DNA from: Gemmatimonadaceae bacterium
GTDB taxonomy: Bacteria > Gemmatimonadota > Gemmatimonadetes > Gemmatimonadales > Gemmatimonadaceae
Direction of reading: 5' to 3'
NCBI GenBank assembly: GCA_013813715.1
Contig: JACCRF010000128.1
Coordinates: 1-61,084 of the forward strand
DNA: 61,084 nt
Positions 1-7,854 of the stretch are shown here, in pieces (the stretch's first letter is position 1; every line of letters begins with the position of its first letter). The notes under the pieces were generated by a model. The model did no database searches. It saw only the letters and a program-made list of their open reading frames with translations, and was not told where the DNA came from. A program made the translations under genes and the position numbers.

Positions 1-129
1 ATGCTCGAAATCGCGCGCGGGCGGCTGGCGAACCATCCGGCCATCGAGCTCTCGATAGCCGCGGAGGAACAGCGGAAGATCACGTGCCTCAGGCTCGACA
101 AACTGCTGGCCCAGGAGGAGAAAGCGTGA
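1..129 (+). CDS. uraD: OHCU decarboxylase, C-terminal fragment
   Basis: The window opens inside this gene; 42 codons are visible before the TGA at 127-129. The visible helix, with its RLDKLL tail, fits the last helix of 2-oxo-4-hydroxy-4-carboxy-5-ureidoimidazoline decarboxylase, the last enzyme in converting urate to S-allantoin. The fragment alone would be weak evidence. The call rests mainly on the next gene, HIU hydrolase, whose GTG start overlaps this stop by 4 bp. The two enzymes act in sequence and are commonly adjacent. The true start lies outside the window. Confidence 0.7.
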   Translation: MLEIARGRLANHPAIELSIAAEEQRKITCLRLDKLLAQEEKA

Positions 130-452
130 GCACCTTGAGCACACATGTTCTGGACACCGCGCTCGGCCGTCCCGCCGAGGGAATTCTGGTCACGCTCGAG
201 CGCGATGGCGTCGCTATCCGGGCCGGGGAAACGGACGCCGACGGGCGGCTCGGGAAAACCGACGGCGACGCACCCCTCAGCGCAGGGGAGTACCGTCTGA
301 TATTCTCGGTCGCCGATTATTTCTCGAGGGCCGGGCGCAATTCGTTCTACTCCGATATCATCGTGAGTTTCAGAATCGGAGCTGGGGACGAGCACTATCA
401 TGTGCCGCTGCTGCTGAGTCCATTCGGGTATTCGACGTATCGTGGAACCTGA
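126..452 (+). CDS. uraH: 5-hydroxyisourate hydrolase (transthyretin-like)
   Basis: This enzyme hydrolyses 5-hydroxyisourate, the product of urate oxidation, to OHCU in the cytoplasm. The 108-residue protein has the normal family length. The N-terminal STHVLD motif carries the conserved active-site His (residue 7), and the C-terminus ends YRGT where the family signature is YRGS. The GTG start at 126 is chosen because it begins the protein exactly at the conserved SxLSTHVLD block and overlaps the uraD stop as GTGA. An upstream in-frame GTG at 84 would add residues the family does not have. The urate oxidase needed upstream in the pathway may be the PuuD encoded at 17972-19189. Confidence 0.93.
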   Translation: MSTLSTHVLDTALGRPAEGILVTLERDGVAIRAGETDADGRLGKTDGDAPLSAGEYRLIFSVADYFSRAGRNSFYSDIIVSFRIGAGDEHYHVPLLLSPFGYSTYRGT

Positions 453-503
453 TATAAACGATTGAGCGGATTGGAACGGATCAGGGGCGGAACGGCATGC
501 TTT

Positions 504-1755
504 CTAGAAGGCAACCTGGGAAGTTGCCGAGCAAGTCGTCGTCCCCGTGCTGCACACTTTGTAGATGAAGGTGCCATTCACTTTCCCGATCACATCGGTG
601 TGGCTTCCGTCGTTCGGCGTGGAGACGATCAACGCGTTGTTTCGATAAACGTCCGCTGTCGCGCCGCTGGCACCGGCCCATGTGAGATCGGCGCGGGCGA
701 CGCCCTTCAGCTTGTATCCGCGAGTTGAAAGCGTGATGGCAGTCGGCTGACTCGCGCCCAACTGGATTCCCCAGTGCGCAGCGAGATACTGCTCGAGCAC
801 GGCGGCCGTGGCGTCCCCGAACCAATCGCGGCTCGCCGCGTTGTCGCGAACGCCAGTGTAGTTCGCTTCGATCTGGACGCCGCAGATATTCCCCCCGGTA
901 ACGCCACCGAACAGCGTCGCTTCCGCACCGCAGGCATGCCGGCGCGTGTTATCGCCCCCCGAGAAGTACGCGGCGCCGGATGGCCGGGGATCGGTCGCAC
1001 TCGGCAGTGACGGGAAGCCGTTGTCAGCAATAGAGAGTGCCGAGGCTCGTTGCCCCGCGAAGCAAAGCCGAGAAAGAGATCGGATCGAGCTCGGAGATCG
1101 TGCGTAGACTTGCGGTGTCCTCATAAGCCGCGTTCGCGTCGAGCGTAGTATCAGCGAGATCGAGCTGCGCGCCAGTCAGCAGATATCCCAGCTCGAGCCG
1201 CTGAACGGAATGGCCATGCCCGTGCATGTCCATGTACCAGCCCTTGCCGGGCGACTGAAGAACGGAACTCTTCGCGGCGTTGATGAAATCGTGCCACTCC
1301 GTCAGAACGATCTCGGCCTCGGCATCTCCACATGCGGCCTCAAGGGTCGTGCGATTGGCGTCGAGTTTCTTTCGTGCGAGGCGATTAATGACAATGTGCG
1401 GATAACTGCCGAAGCGAGCGAAGTACCGCTGCTGCATTGCCGTCACCAGCTCCGCTGTGTTCAAATCGGTGGTGGTGGTGGCGGAGCCTCCGCAGGCCGC
1501 AGCAGTTCGGTCGGGGATCTCGGAAGGTGTTAGTGATCCGCCGTGGGGCGCGGTGAAGATGACTGGCGCGTTTCCGGCGATGTACTCGATATAGCCGTTG
1601 CGACCGAGGTAGGATTGGCCGGGCGTGTACGGGCCAGCCGGTATCGCGAATCGGGGCTGAGCGGGATTATTCTCTGGAGGCCCGGGCGTCGTCGGGGCGG
1701 AGCACGCCAGCGCTACAAGGACGAGCAGCGCACGTTTCGTCAGTGATACTTTCAT
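504..1755 (-). pseudogene. N-formylglutamate amidohydrolase-like lipoprotein, frameshifted
   Basis: The first part (start ATG 1755) has a lipoprotein signal with Cys18 after VALA. It then carries the metal-hydrolase motifs of the N-formylglutamate amidohydrolase family: APHGG (69-73), NRLARKKLDANR (124-135) and DMHGHG (176-181). The frame ends at a stop at 1024-1026. The protein continues at once in another frame (ADNGFPSLP... through TAAVLEQYLAAHWG) and ends with a fibronectin-III-like module at 504. One surplus base near 1031-1035 explains the break. The family cleaves N-formyl-glutamate or similar acyl amides; an exported form with an Fn3 tail may act on a different substrate. The gene is either a young pseudogene or carries a sequencing error. 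Confidence 0.75.
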
Positions 1756-1812
1756 CTGGCCTACTCTACGGGTCAACAACGGAAGGGCAAGAGAGAATTC
1801 GCAGCTGAACCG

Positions 1813-3426
1813 ATGACCACAACCCGCAGATCATTCGTCACTTCCGGCGCCGCCGCGCTTCTCGGGTCGTTCGGTGGGCCCGCTGTTCTCGCGCAGCGCG
1901 CCGACTACGATCTGGTGATTCGCGGAGGCACCCTCTTCGATGGCACCGGCGCCGAGGGTCGCATCGTCGATCTCGCGGTCGCGAATGGACGTATAGCGGC
2001 GGTGGGATCGCGTGTCGCGCGCGGCCGGGAGGAGATAGACGCTCGGGGGCTAGCGGTGGCACCGGGCTTCATCGACATACATTCCCACGGCGACGGCACA
2101 CTCGGCGAAGATCCACGGGCGGAGTCGGTAGTCAGGCAGGGAATCACTACGATCGTTGCCGGCGCGGATGGGAGCTCACGGGCGAGCGGCGCAGACGATA
2201 AGTCGTTCGCCGATCTGTTCCTGTCGCTCGACCGGTTGAAGCCGGCCGTCAACGTTGCGTCCATGATCGGGCTGGGCACCGTGCGCGGCGCAGTGATCGG
2301 TGACAGGGGCCGCTCAGCGACGGCGACAGAGCTGGCGCGCATGACGGCGATGGTGGAGAGCGCAATCGCGGATGGAGCGTGCGGCGCGTCGTCCGGTCTC
2401 GAGTACACTCCCGGAGCATTCGCGTCGCGGGACGAGCTCATCACCTTGTGCCGCCCACTTGCGCCGCGCCGGCTTCCGTACGCCACTCACATGCGGAACG
2501 AGGATGACCGGCTCCTCGATGCGATCGACGAATCGCTCGCCGTCGCGCGCGGAGCTGGCTGCGCGCTCCAGATATCGCATCTGAAAACTCAGGGGCCGCG
2601 GAACTGGCCGAAGCTGGATCAAGTCTTCAATCGCATCGAAGCGTCGCGAAGTGCGGGTGTCGACGTCGCCTTCGACCGATACCCGTACACCGCGTACTCG
2701 ACGGGGCTTACCAACCTCTTTCCGGTGTGGAGCCGCGACGGAGGAGTAGATGCTTTCCTCGGACGTCTCGCCGCTACCGCTACCGGGCCGCGCATCAGAC
2801 AGGAGGCGCTGGCGAAGGTGGACCTCATAGGCGGATGGGACAACGTGCTTGTCTCCAGCGTGCGTGCGGTCGCTGACCGCAATGCGGAAGGCAAGCGACT
2901 GGGCGCGTACGCCCGCGACCGCGGAGCCGACCCCTATGAGCTCGCCGTCGGACTTCTGAGACAAAGTCGTGGTGACGTCGGGATGCTGGGATTCGCGATG
3001 AGCGAGGAGAATCTCGAACGCATCCTGAAACATCCACTTGGCATGGTATGCACCGATGGCGTGGCGTTCGCGATTGATGGCCCGACGCGCCGCGGAAGTC
3101 CCCATCCGCGTAGCGCTGGAAGTTTTCCCCGGGTGCTAGCGCGCTACGTCCGTGAGCGAAAGGTCCTGTCGCTTCCCGAGGCGATCAGGAAGATGACGTC
3201 GCTGCCGGCGTCACGAGTGCGACTCAACGATCGCGGCCGGCTAGTGGTTGGCCTGGCGGCCGACGTCGTGGCGTTCGACCCGGCGCGGATTGCCGACACG
3301 GCGACGTTCGAGGCGCCGTTCCAGTATCCTGCAGGTATTGCCGCCGTGGTAGTAAACGGCGTGGCTGCCCTTCGCGATGGGCAACGCAGCGCTATCGGGA
3401 GTGGCAGGGCGCTCCGTGCCGGCTAA
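1813..3426 (+). CDS. N-acyl-D-amino-acid deacylase-type amidohydrolase, Tat-exported
   Basis: The 537-residue protein begins with a twin-arginine signal (TTRRSF, cleavage near Ala27). A typical amidohydrolase follows: metal ligands HSH at 90-92, THMRNE with His226, QISHLK with His256, and a late CTDG Asp. Length and motif order match the D-aminoacylase branch, which removes N-acyl groups from D-amino acids. The Cys of the usual NCG motif after the first barrel strands is absent; the segment reads GADGSS (117-122). That changes the expected metal site, so the substrate is uncertain. The gene diverges from the frameshifted amidohydrolase with 57 bp between them and precedes the DUF202 gene by 12 bp. 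Confidence 0.85.
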   Translation: MTTTRRSFVTSGAAALLGSFGGPAVLAQRADYDLVIRGGTLFDGTGAEGRIVDLAVANGRIAAVGSRVARGREEIDARGLAVAPGFIDIHSHGDGTLGEDPRAESVVRQGITTIVAGADGSSRASGADDKSFADLFLSLDRLKPAVNVASMIGLGTVRGAVIGDRGRSATATELARMTAMVESAIADGACGASSGLEYTPGAFASRDELITLCRPLAPRRLPYATHMRNEDDRLLDAIDESLAVARGAGCALQISHLKTQGPRNWPKLDQVFNRIEASRSAGVDVAFDRYPYTAYSTGLTNLFPVWSRDGGVDAFLGRLAATATGPRIRQEALAKVDLIGGWDNVLVSSVRAVADRNAEGKRLGAYARDRGADPYELAVGLLRQSRGDVGMLGFAMSEENLERILKHPLGMVCTDGVAFAIDGPTRRGSPHPRSAGSFPRVLARYVRERKVLSLPEAIRKMTSLPASRVRLNDRGRLVVGLAADVVAFDPARIADTATFEAPFQYPAGIAAVVVNGVAALRDGQRSAIGSGRALRAG

Positions 3427-3438
3427 ACACCGCCCGCA

Positions 3439-3804
3439 ATGACCGAACCGCATTCCGATCCCAGGGTTTACTTCGCGGCTGAACGGACGATGCTGGCCTG
3501 GCTCCGTACCGGCATTGCGATCATGGCCTTTGGCTTTGTCGTCGCGCGGTTCGGTCTTTTTCTTCGCCTGATCCTTGCGCAGACGGGTGAGCCACCCGGG
3601 CGCGGCCTGTCGCCTTTTGTGGGCGCTGCCCTGGTCGTCCTCGGCGTGGTGGCGACAGCGGGAGGGGCGGTGCAATTCCAGCGTTTCTGTCGCACGCTTT
3701 CACCGTCGGAGCGTCCACCCAACGCGCGTCCCGGGTTTACACTCGGGATAAGCTGGACGCTCGTGCTTGTCGGGACCGCGATGGTTCTCATGCTCTCGGT
3801 GTAG
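3439..3804 (+). CDS. DUF202 (YidH-like) inner-membrane protein
   Basis: This 121-residue protein shows the DUF202 signature: an N-terminal FAAERTMLAWLRTGIAIMAFGF segment that forms the first membrane helix, then two more hydrophobic helices near residues 50-70 and 100-120. The family has no firmly established function. The start is 12 bp after the amidohydrolase stop, so co-transcription is likely. Its 3' end overlaps the convergent DUF1460 gene by 17 bp. Confidence 0.85.
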   Translation: MTEPHSDPRVYFAAERTMLAWLRTGIAIMAFGFVVARFGLFLRLILAQTGEPPGRGLSPFVGAALVVLGVVATAGGAVQFQRFCRTLSPSERPPNARPGFTLGISWTLVLVGTAMVLMLSV

Positions 3805-4714
3805 CCCCACCAGCCAGCGGACGCGCCACGAGGATGCCGGTAGATCGTCGTATGGCGGCGACGTATTCGGCGAGCGTTGTGCGCGTGATCTCGACCATCC
3901 CGCCGGACAGTGGCGCGTGCAGCACTCGTAGCACACCGCTCGCGTCGCGGTACGCAAAGGCGGCGTGGCTCACGTCGAGCCCCGGAATCGACGTTGCAAA
4001 CGCCAGCACGTCACCGGTCTCGATGCGGCTCGCGATAGCCGGAATTCGCGCCGTTGGTATGACGTGTCGCGGGCGACTGTCGAGCCGTCGCTCCATCGCT
4101 CCGATTTCGCGGAACACGACATCGTTGGCGAGCGCGGGGTAGCTCGCCCGGTGCTCCGTCATAAAGCGAAGGGGGCGCGGGTCGGGGATGCCGCCAAGCT
4201 GCGCGCCGAGGTCACGGAGCAAGCCGCGCTTAGCGCCATCGGTGATCCACTCGCTGAAATAGTGCAGTCGCGATGTGTACCCGCGGCGGTTCCCGCCTCG
4301 ATAGCGCATCTGTTCCATTTCGCGACCGAAGCGCTTCCATGACGGCGCGGCTCTGTCGTCCGCGAGGCGCGCAACGGCGATGCAGGACTCCACAAGCGTG
4401 ACGCAATCGAACCTGGTCAGCGATAGCGCGAGCGGCTCGGCACGCGTGGGATTGCCACCCTCGCGAATGTACTCTTCGAGCGTGAATGCCTGATAGGGAG
4501 TACCGATGGCGAGCTCTCCGACTCGGGCAGCCCGCGGCCCGAGCGGAAGCGATCGCTGGCCCGGCGTTTCGCGCCGGAGCGCTGCCGTCCAGTCGGCTAG
4601 GCGGGTTTCATCGGTGTCCTGGAGCGCTGCGGCAAGAGGAGCGGGAAACGCGATCGTTGCCGCGGCGATGGCGGCTTTCCTGAGAAGTTCTCGACGCGAA
4701 AGAGGAGTGTCCAT
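3788..4714 (-). CDS. DUF1460 family protein, exported (amidase-like fold)
   Basis: The ATG at 4714 gives a 308-residue protein with a Tat-like leader (SRRELLRKAAIAAATIAFP, cleavage near Ala30). A longer reading frame upstream runs through the inverted repeat and is unlikely to be translated. The RFDCVTLVES block (Cys104) and the later DVSHAAF segment are the conserved Cys and His of DUF1460, an NlpC/P60-like fold. Characterised relatives act on cell-wall amide bonds, so a role in peptidoglycan trimming is inferred only. The start lies 22 bp from the left arm of the inverted repeat shared with the divergent fusion gene. Confidence 0.82.
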   Translation of the reverse strand: MDTPLSRRELLRKAAIAAATIAFPAPLAAALQDTDETRLADWTAALRRETPGQRSLPLGPRAARVGELAIGTPYQAFTLEEYIREGGNPTRAEPLALSLTRFDCVTLVESCIAVARLADDRAAPSWKRFGREMEQMRYRGGNRRGYTSRLHYFSEWITDGAKRGLLRDLGAQLGGIPDPRPLRFMTEHRASYPALANDVVFREIGAMERRLDSRPRHVIPTARIPAIASRIETGDVLAFATSIPGLDVSHAAFAYRDASGVLRVLHAPLSGGMVEITRTTLAEYVAAIRRSTGILVARPLAGGATPRA

Positions 4715-4736
4715 GGTATGGAAAGAAAAATCAACA

Positions 4737-4869
4737 TAGAACGACAGAGATGCGAGTGGCCAGAAGCATAGCTTCCAGGCTCGAGGGTGCGAACCGGCCA
4801 AGCGTGAGCGATTGCGGCTCCTCGGAACTCTGAGCTGTGCTTCTGGCCTCTCGCATCTCTGTCGTTCTA
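4737..4869. repeat. Near-perfect inverted repeat between divergent genes (family 1 element)
   Basis: The arms at 4737-4773 and 4833-4869 are 37 bp each and match as reverse complements at 35 of 37 positions, with a 59-bp spacer. The left arm ends near the DUF1460 start (4714) and the right arm ends 12 bp before the fusion-gene start (4882). The outer part of each arm (TAGAACGACAGAGATGCGAG) resembles the termini of four other intergenic elements at about 15831, 40289, 41045 and 54025. It could be a repeat copy that also carries the promoters, or a folded leader in either transcript. Confidence 0.85.
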
Positions 4870-4881
4870 AGTTTCGAGGTG

Positions 4882-7086
4882 ATGGCAAACATTGGCTCAA
4901 TCGCGTCAGCTATCGTCATTGGCTCGGCCCTCGTGTGCACCAGCGCCACGCAGGGCGTGCCGCCGCAAGAAAAGGCCGGCCCCGGCCTAAAGCGCGGCGT
5001 CGCCTCCGCAGACTCGATGGTCAAGGCCGCGCTCGGCGCACTGATACCCGGCGCTGTCCTCCTCATCGCAAAGGATGGAAAGGTCATTCACGAACGCGCG
5101 TATGGGTACGCCGAGCTCAACGACTACTCGATGCAGCGGCTCGCTTCGCCTCGTCGCATGCGTACGACGACGCTGTTCGACCTTGCGTCCGTAACCAAGG
5201 TGATGGCGACCACGTTTGCCGCCATGCTCCTCGTGGATCGCGGGCAACTGAGCCTGGACGTACCGCTGCATCGCTATCTTCCCGACTTCCGCGGCCCGCG
5301 CCTCGACAGCATCACCGTCCGCCACCTGCTCCAACACTCGTCAGGGCTCGTGCAATGGCAGCCCCTCTACTACCAGGCCGCGAACAGCGCGCAAACCTAC
5401 GTGGCGATTCGCGACATGCCCCTCGGTTGGGGCGTCGGGGAAGGGCGTCACTACAGCGATCTCGGTTTCATGCTGCTCGGCTACATCATCGAGCACGTCG
5501 GTGGGCGCGCCCTGGACGTTTTCGTCGAGCAGGAGCTCTACATGCCACTTGGCCTGCGTGCGACGACGTTCACCCCGAGGAAGCGCGGCCTCACTGAATT
5601 TGCCGCGACCGAGCAGGGCAACGTCTACGAGCGCCACATGGTTTACGATTCCACCTTCGGCTACCGCTACAGGGGCGATCCGAAGGCGTGGAATGGCTGG
5701 CGCCAGCACGTGCTCATCGGCGAAGTGGACGACGGCAACGCCGCCTATGCAAACGCAGGCGTCGCGGGACATGCGGGACTGTTCTCGACTGCGGCCGAGC
5801 TGCGAGTGCTCCTCGACCTTCTTAACAATCGCGGCGCGTACGGCGGACGCAGCTACATCCGGCCGGCTACCGTGGATCAGTTTCTCACCCGCGATCGCTT
5901 CCAGCACTACCTCGGCTGGCAGTTTCCGCCGGGTATGCTCGCGGGCACATTCGCTCACAGCGGATTCACGGGCACTTGGGTCGCCGGCGTTCCAAAGCAC
6001 AAGCTGTCGATCGTACTACTCACGAACCGGCAGAACCTCGGCACCAACGACCGGGGTTTCTTCCCCGACGTTGCTCCACTTCGCGAGGCGGTGACAAAGG
6101 CGATAACGCGAGGCGCAGAGGCGGATACCGAAGGGGAGAATGGCGAATCGCCGCGCTTCGAGGCTGCAGATTTTCAGCAGGGGCGCTGGCTCAAAGGGAA
6201 CACTCACACCCACACACTCGAAAGCGACGGCGACTCACCGCCTGAGTTGGTGGCGAGCTGGTACAAGAAACACAGCTACAATTTTCTCGTGATCTCCGAC
6301 CACAACGTGTGGGTCAATCCGGCGAAACTCGCGCACCTGGTGGATTCAACGTTTCTCCTCATTCCCGGCGAAGAGCTCACCACTCGATTCGGGACGAAGC
6401 CGGTTCATGTGAACGGATTGAACATTCCTCGCGTGATCGAGCCGCGAACCGACACTACATTGCTCGGAACAGTGCAGAAGAATGTTGATGCGGTGCGCGA
6501 GGTTGCCGGCGTTCCGCACATCAATCACCCCAACTTCGGGTGGGCGCTGAGCCCCGAAGTTCTCGCGAGAGTGCGCAACGACAAGCTGATCGAAATTCAC
6601 AACGGACACCCGTTCGTGAACAACCTCGGCGGCGGCGACTCGCCAGGAATGGAAGCCGCATGGGATATCATGCTGACCGGCGGGAAGAGGATCTACGGCA
6701 TCGCTGTGGACGACGCGCATCATTTCCAGGGAGAGTTTGCCCCCAACAGGTCGAATCCGGGGCGCGGGTGGGTGGCCGTGCGCGCTCAGCGGCTCCACGC
6801 GGTCGACATTCTTCAGCAAATGGAGGCGGGTCGGTTCTACGCGAGCACCGGGGTCGAGTTCGATTCGCTACGCATAACGCCGCAGCGGATGGAGATCCAC
6901 ATTCGGCGCCGAGAGGATTTCAAGTTCACGACGGAGTTCGTCGGTAGGGGCGGCAGGCTGCTGAAGAGTACCGGCGAGAATCCGGCGACATACCGGTTAT
7001 CAGGCAGCGAGACGTACGTCAGAGCGAAGGTCACCGATTCGAACGGAGGCGTCGCCTGGGTGCAGCCGGTGTTCGTCGAGCGATGA
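4882..7086 (+). CDS. Serine beta-lactamase-like hydrolase fused to CehA/McbA-type PHP domain
   Basis: The 734-residue protein starts at ATG 4882, which gives a clean signal sequence; an earlier ATG (4837) lies inside the inverted repeat. Residues 45-400 form a beta-lactamase/esterase domain with SVTK (Ser103, Lys106), YSD (191-193) and HSGFTG (359-364). Residues 435-734 form a PHP metallo-hydrolase domain with HTH (442-444), SDHN (472-475), PGEE, INHPN and a VDDAHH segment, as in CehA/McbA-like phosphoesterases. The reading frame is continuous and a 30-residue acidic linker joins the domains. Both catalytic sets look intact, so it may be a two-step periplasmic hydrolase; the substrate cannot be read from sequence. 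The stop overlaps the next start (ATGA). Confidence 0.85.
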   Translation: MANIGSIASAIVIGSALVCTSATQGVPPQEKAGPGLKRGVASADSMVKAALGALIPGAVLLIAKDGKVIHERAYGYAELNDYSMQRLASPRRMRTTTLFDLASVTKVMATTFAAMLLVDRGQLSLDVPLHRYLPDFRGPRLDSITVRHLLQHSSGLVQWQPLYYQAANSAQTYVAIRDMPLGWGVGEGRHYSDLGFMLLGYIIEHVGGRALDVFVEQELYMPLGLRATTFTPRKRGLTEFAATEQGNVYERHMVYDSTFGYRYRGDPKAWNGWRQHVLIGEVDDGNAAYANAGVAGHAGLFSTAAELRVLLDLLNNRGAYGGRSYIRPATVDQFLTRDRFQHYLGWQFPPGMLAGTFAHSGFTGTWVAGVPKHKLSIVLLTNRQNLGTNDRGFFPDVAPLREAVTKAITRGAEADTEGENGESPRFEAADFQQGRWLKGNTHTHTLESDGDSPPELVASWYKKHSYNFLVISDHNVWVNPAKLAHLVDSTFLLIPGEELTTRFGTKPVHVNGLNIPRVIEPRTDTTLLGTVQKNVDAVREVAGVPHINHPNFGWALSPEVLARVRNDKLIEIHNGHPFVNNLGGGDSPGMEAAWDIMLTGGKRIYGIAVDDAHHFQGEFAPNRSNPGRGWVAVRAQRLHAVDILQQMEAGRFYASTGVEFDSLRITPQRMEIHIRRREDFKFTTEFVGRGGRLLKSTGENPATYRLSGSETYVRAKVTDSNGGVAWVQPVFVER

Positions 7087-7766
7087 GCACCGATCCACTG
7101 AGCGACGACAGAATCATAGAATCGTGGCAGACCAATGCGGCACCATGGACTGACGCGGTTCGCGGGCGGCAGATCGAGAGCCGCAACCTCGTCACCAACG
7201 CGGCCATCGTGGAGGCCGTGTTGAGCCGCTCGCCGCGCACCGTGCTCGACATCGGATGCGGCGAGGGATGGCTGGTGCGCGCACTCGCCGAGCATGGCGT
7301 CCAGGGAATCGGCGTAGATGTAGTGCCTGAGCTCATCGAGGAAGCGGAACGCGCCGGCGCCGGCGATTTCCACGTCGCGTCGTATGAAATGATCGCCACG
7401 GGTGAGTTCCACGTCACGGTGGATGTCGCCATCGCCAACTTCTCTCTCATTGGGAATGAATCGGTGGATGGCATCGTTCAGCGCGTTCCCGCGATGCTCG
7501 AGCCGCGTGGCTCCTTCATCGTTCAGACTCTGCACCCGGTGATCGCGAGCGGCGACATGCCATACGAGGACGGGTGGCGCCCGGGGTCGTGGGCGGGCTT
7601 CAACGAAGCCTTCTCCGATCCGGCACCGTGGTACTTCAGGACGATGAACACCTGGCTCGACCTTTTCACCGACAGCGGTCTGCGGATGGTGGAGATTCGC
7701 GAGCCGGTGAACCCCAGATCGGGGAAGCCGGCGTCGGTGATCTTCATCGCCGAATGTTCTTGCTAG
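7083..7766 (+). CDS. Class I SAM-dependent methyltransferase
   Basis: The 227-residue cytoplasmic protein carries motif I, VLDIGCGEG (54-62), followed by GIGVDVV for binding S-adenosylmethionine. The middle SLIGNE segment and the late YEDGW and WLDLF region are typical of small-molecule methyltransferases of this size. The start overlaps the fusion hydrolase stop by 4 bp, so translation is probably coupled. The methyl acceptor is not predictable. Confidence 0.88.
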   Translation: MSTDPLSDDRIIESWQTNAAPWTDAVRGRQIESRNLVTNAAIVEAVLSRSPRTVLDIGCGEGWLVRALAEHGVQGIGVDVVPELIEEAERAGAGDFHVASYEMIATGEFHVTVDVAIANFSLIGNESVDGIVQRVPAMLEPRGSFIVQTLHPVIASGDMPYEDGWRPGSWAGFNEAFSDPAPWYFRTMNTWLDLFTDSGLRMVEIREPVNPRSGKPASVIFIAECSC

Positions 7767-7854
7767 CATCTGCGCGCCGCACTATCGTATCGCGCCTCGT
7801 CATCGACTGGCAGCCGCCCTCGATTGACCAGAACCCGGAATCGGAGATTTTCGC

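Noticed and set aside
462-1010. Open frames on the plus strand opposite the amidohydrolase gene
   Set aside because: They mirror the frameshifted minus-strand gene, have no family features and atypical composition.
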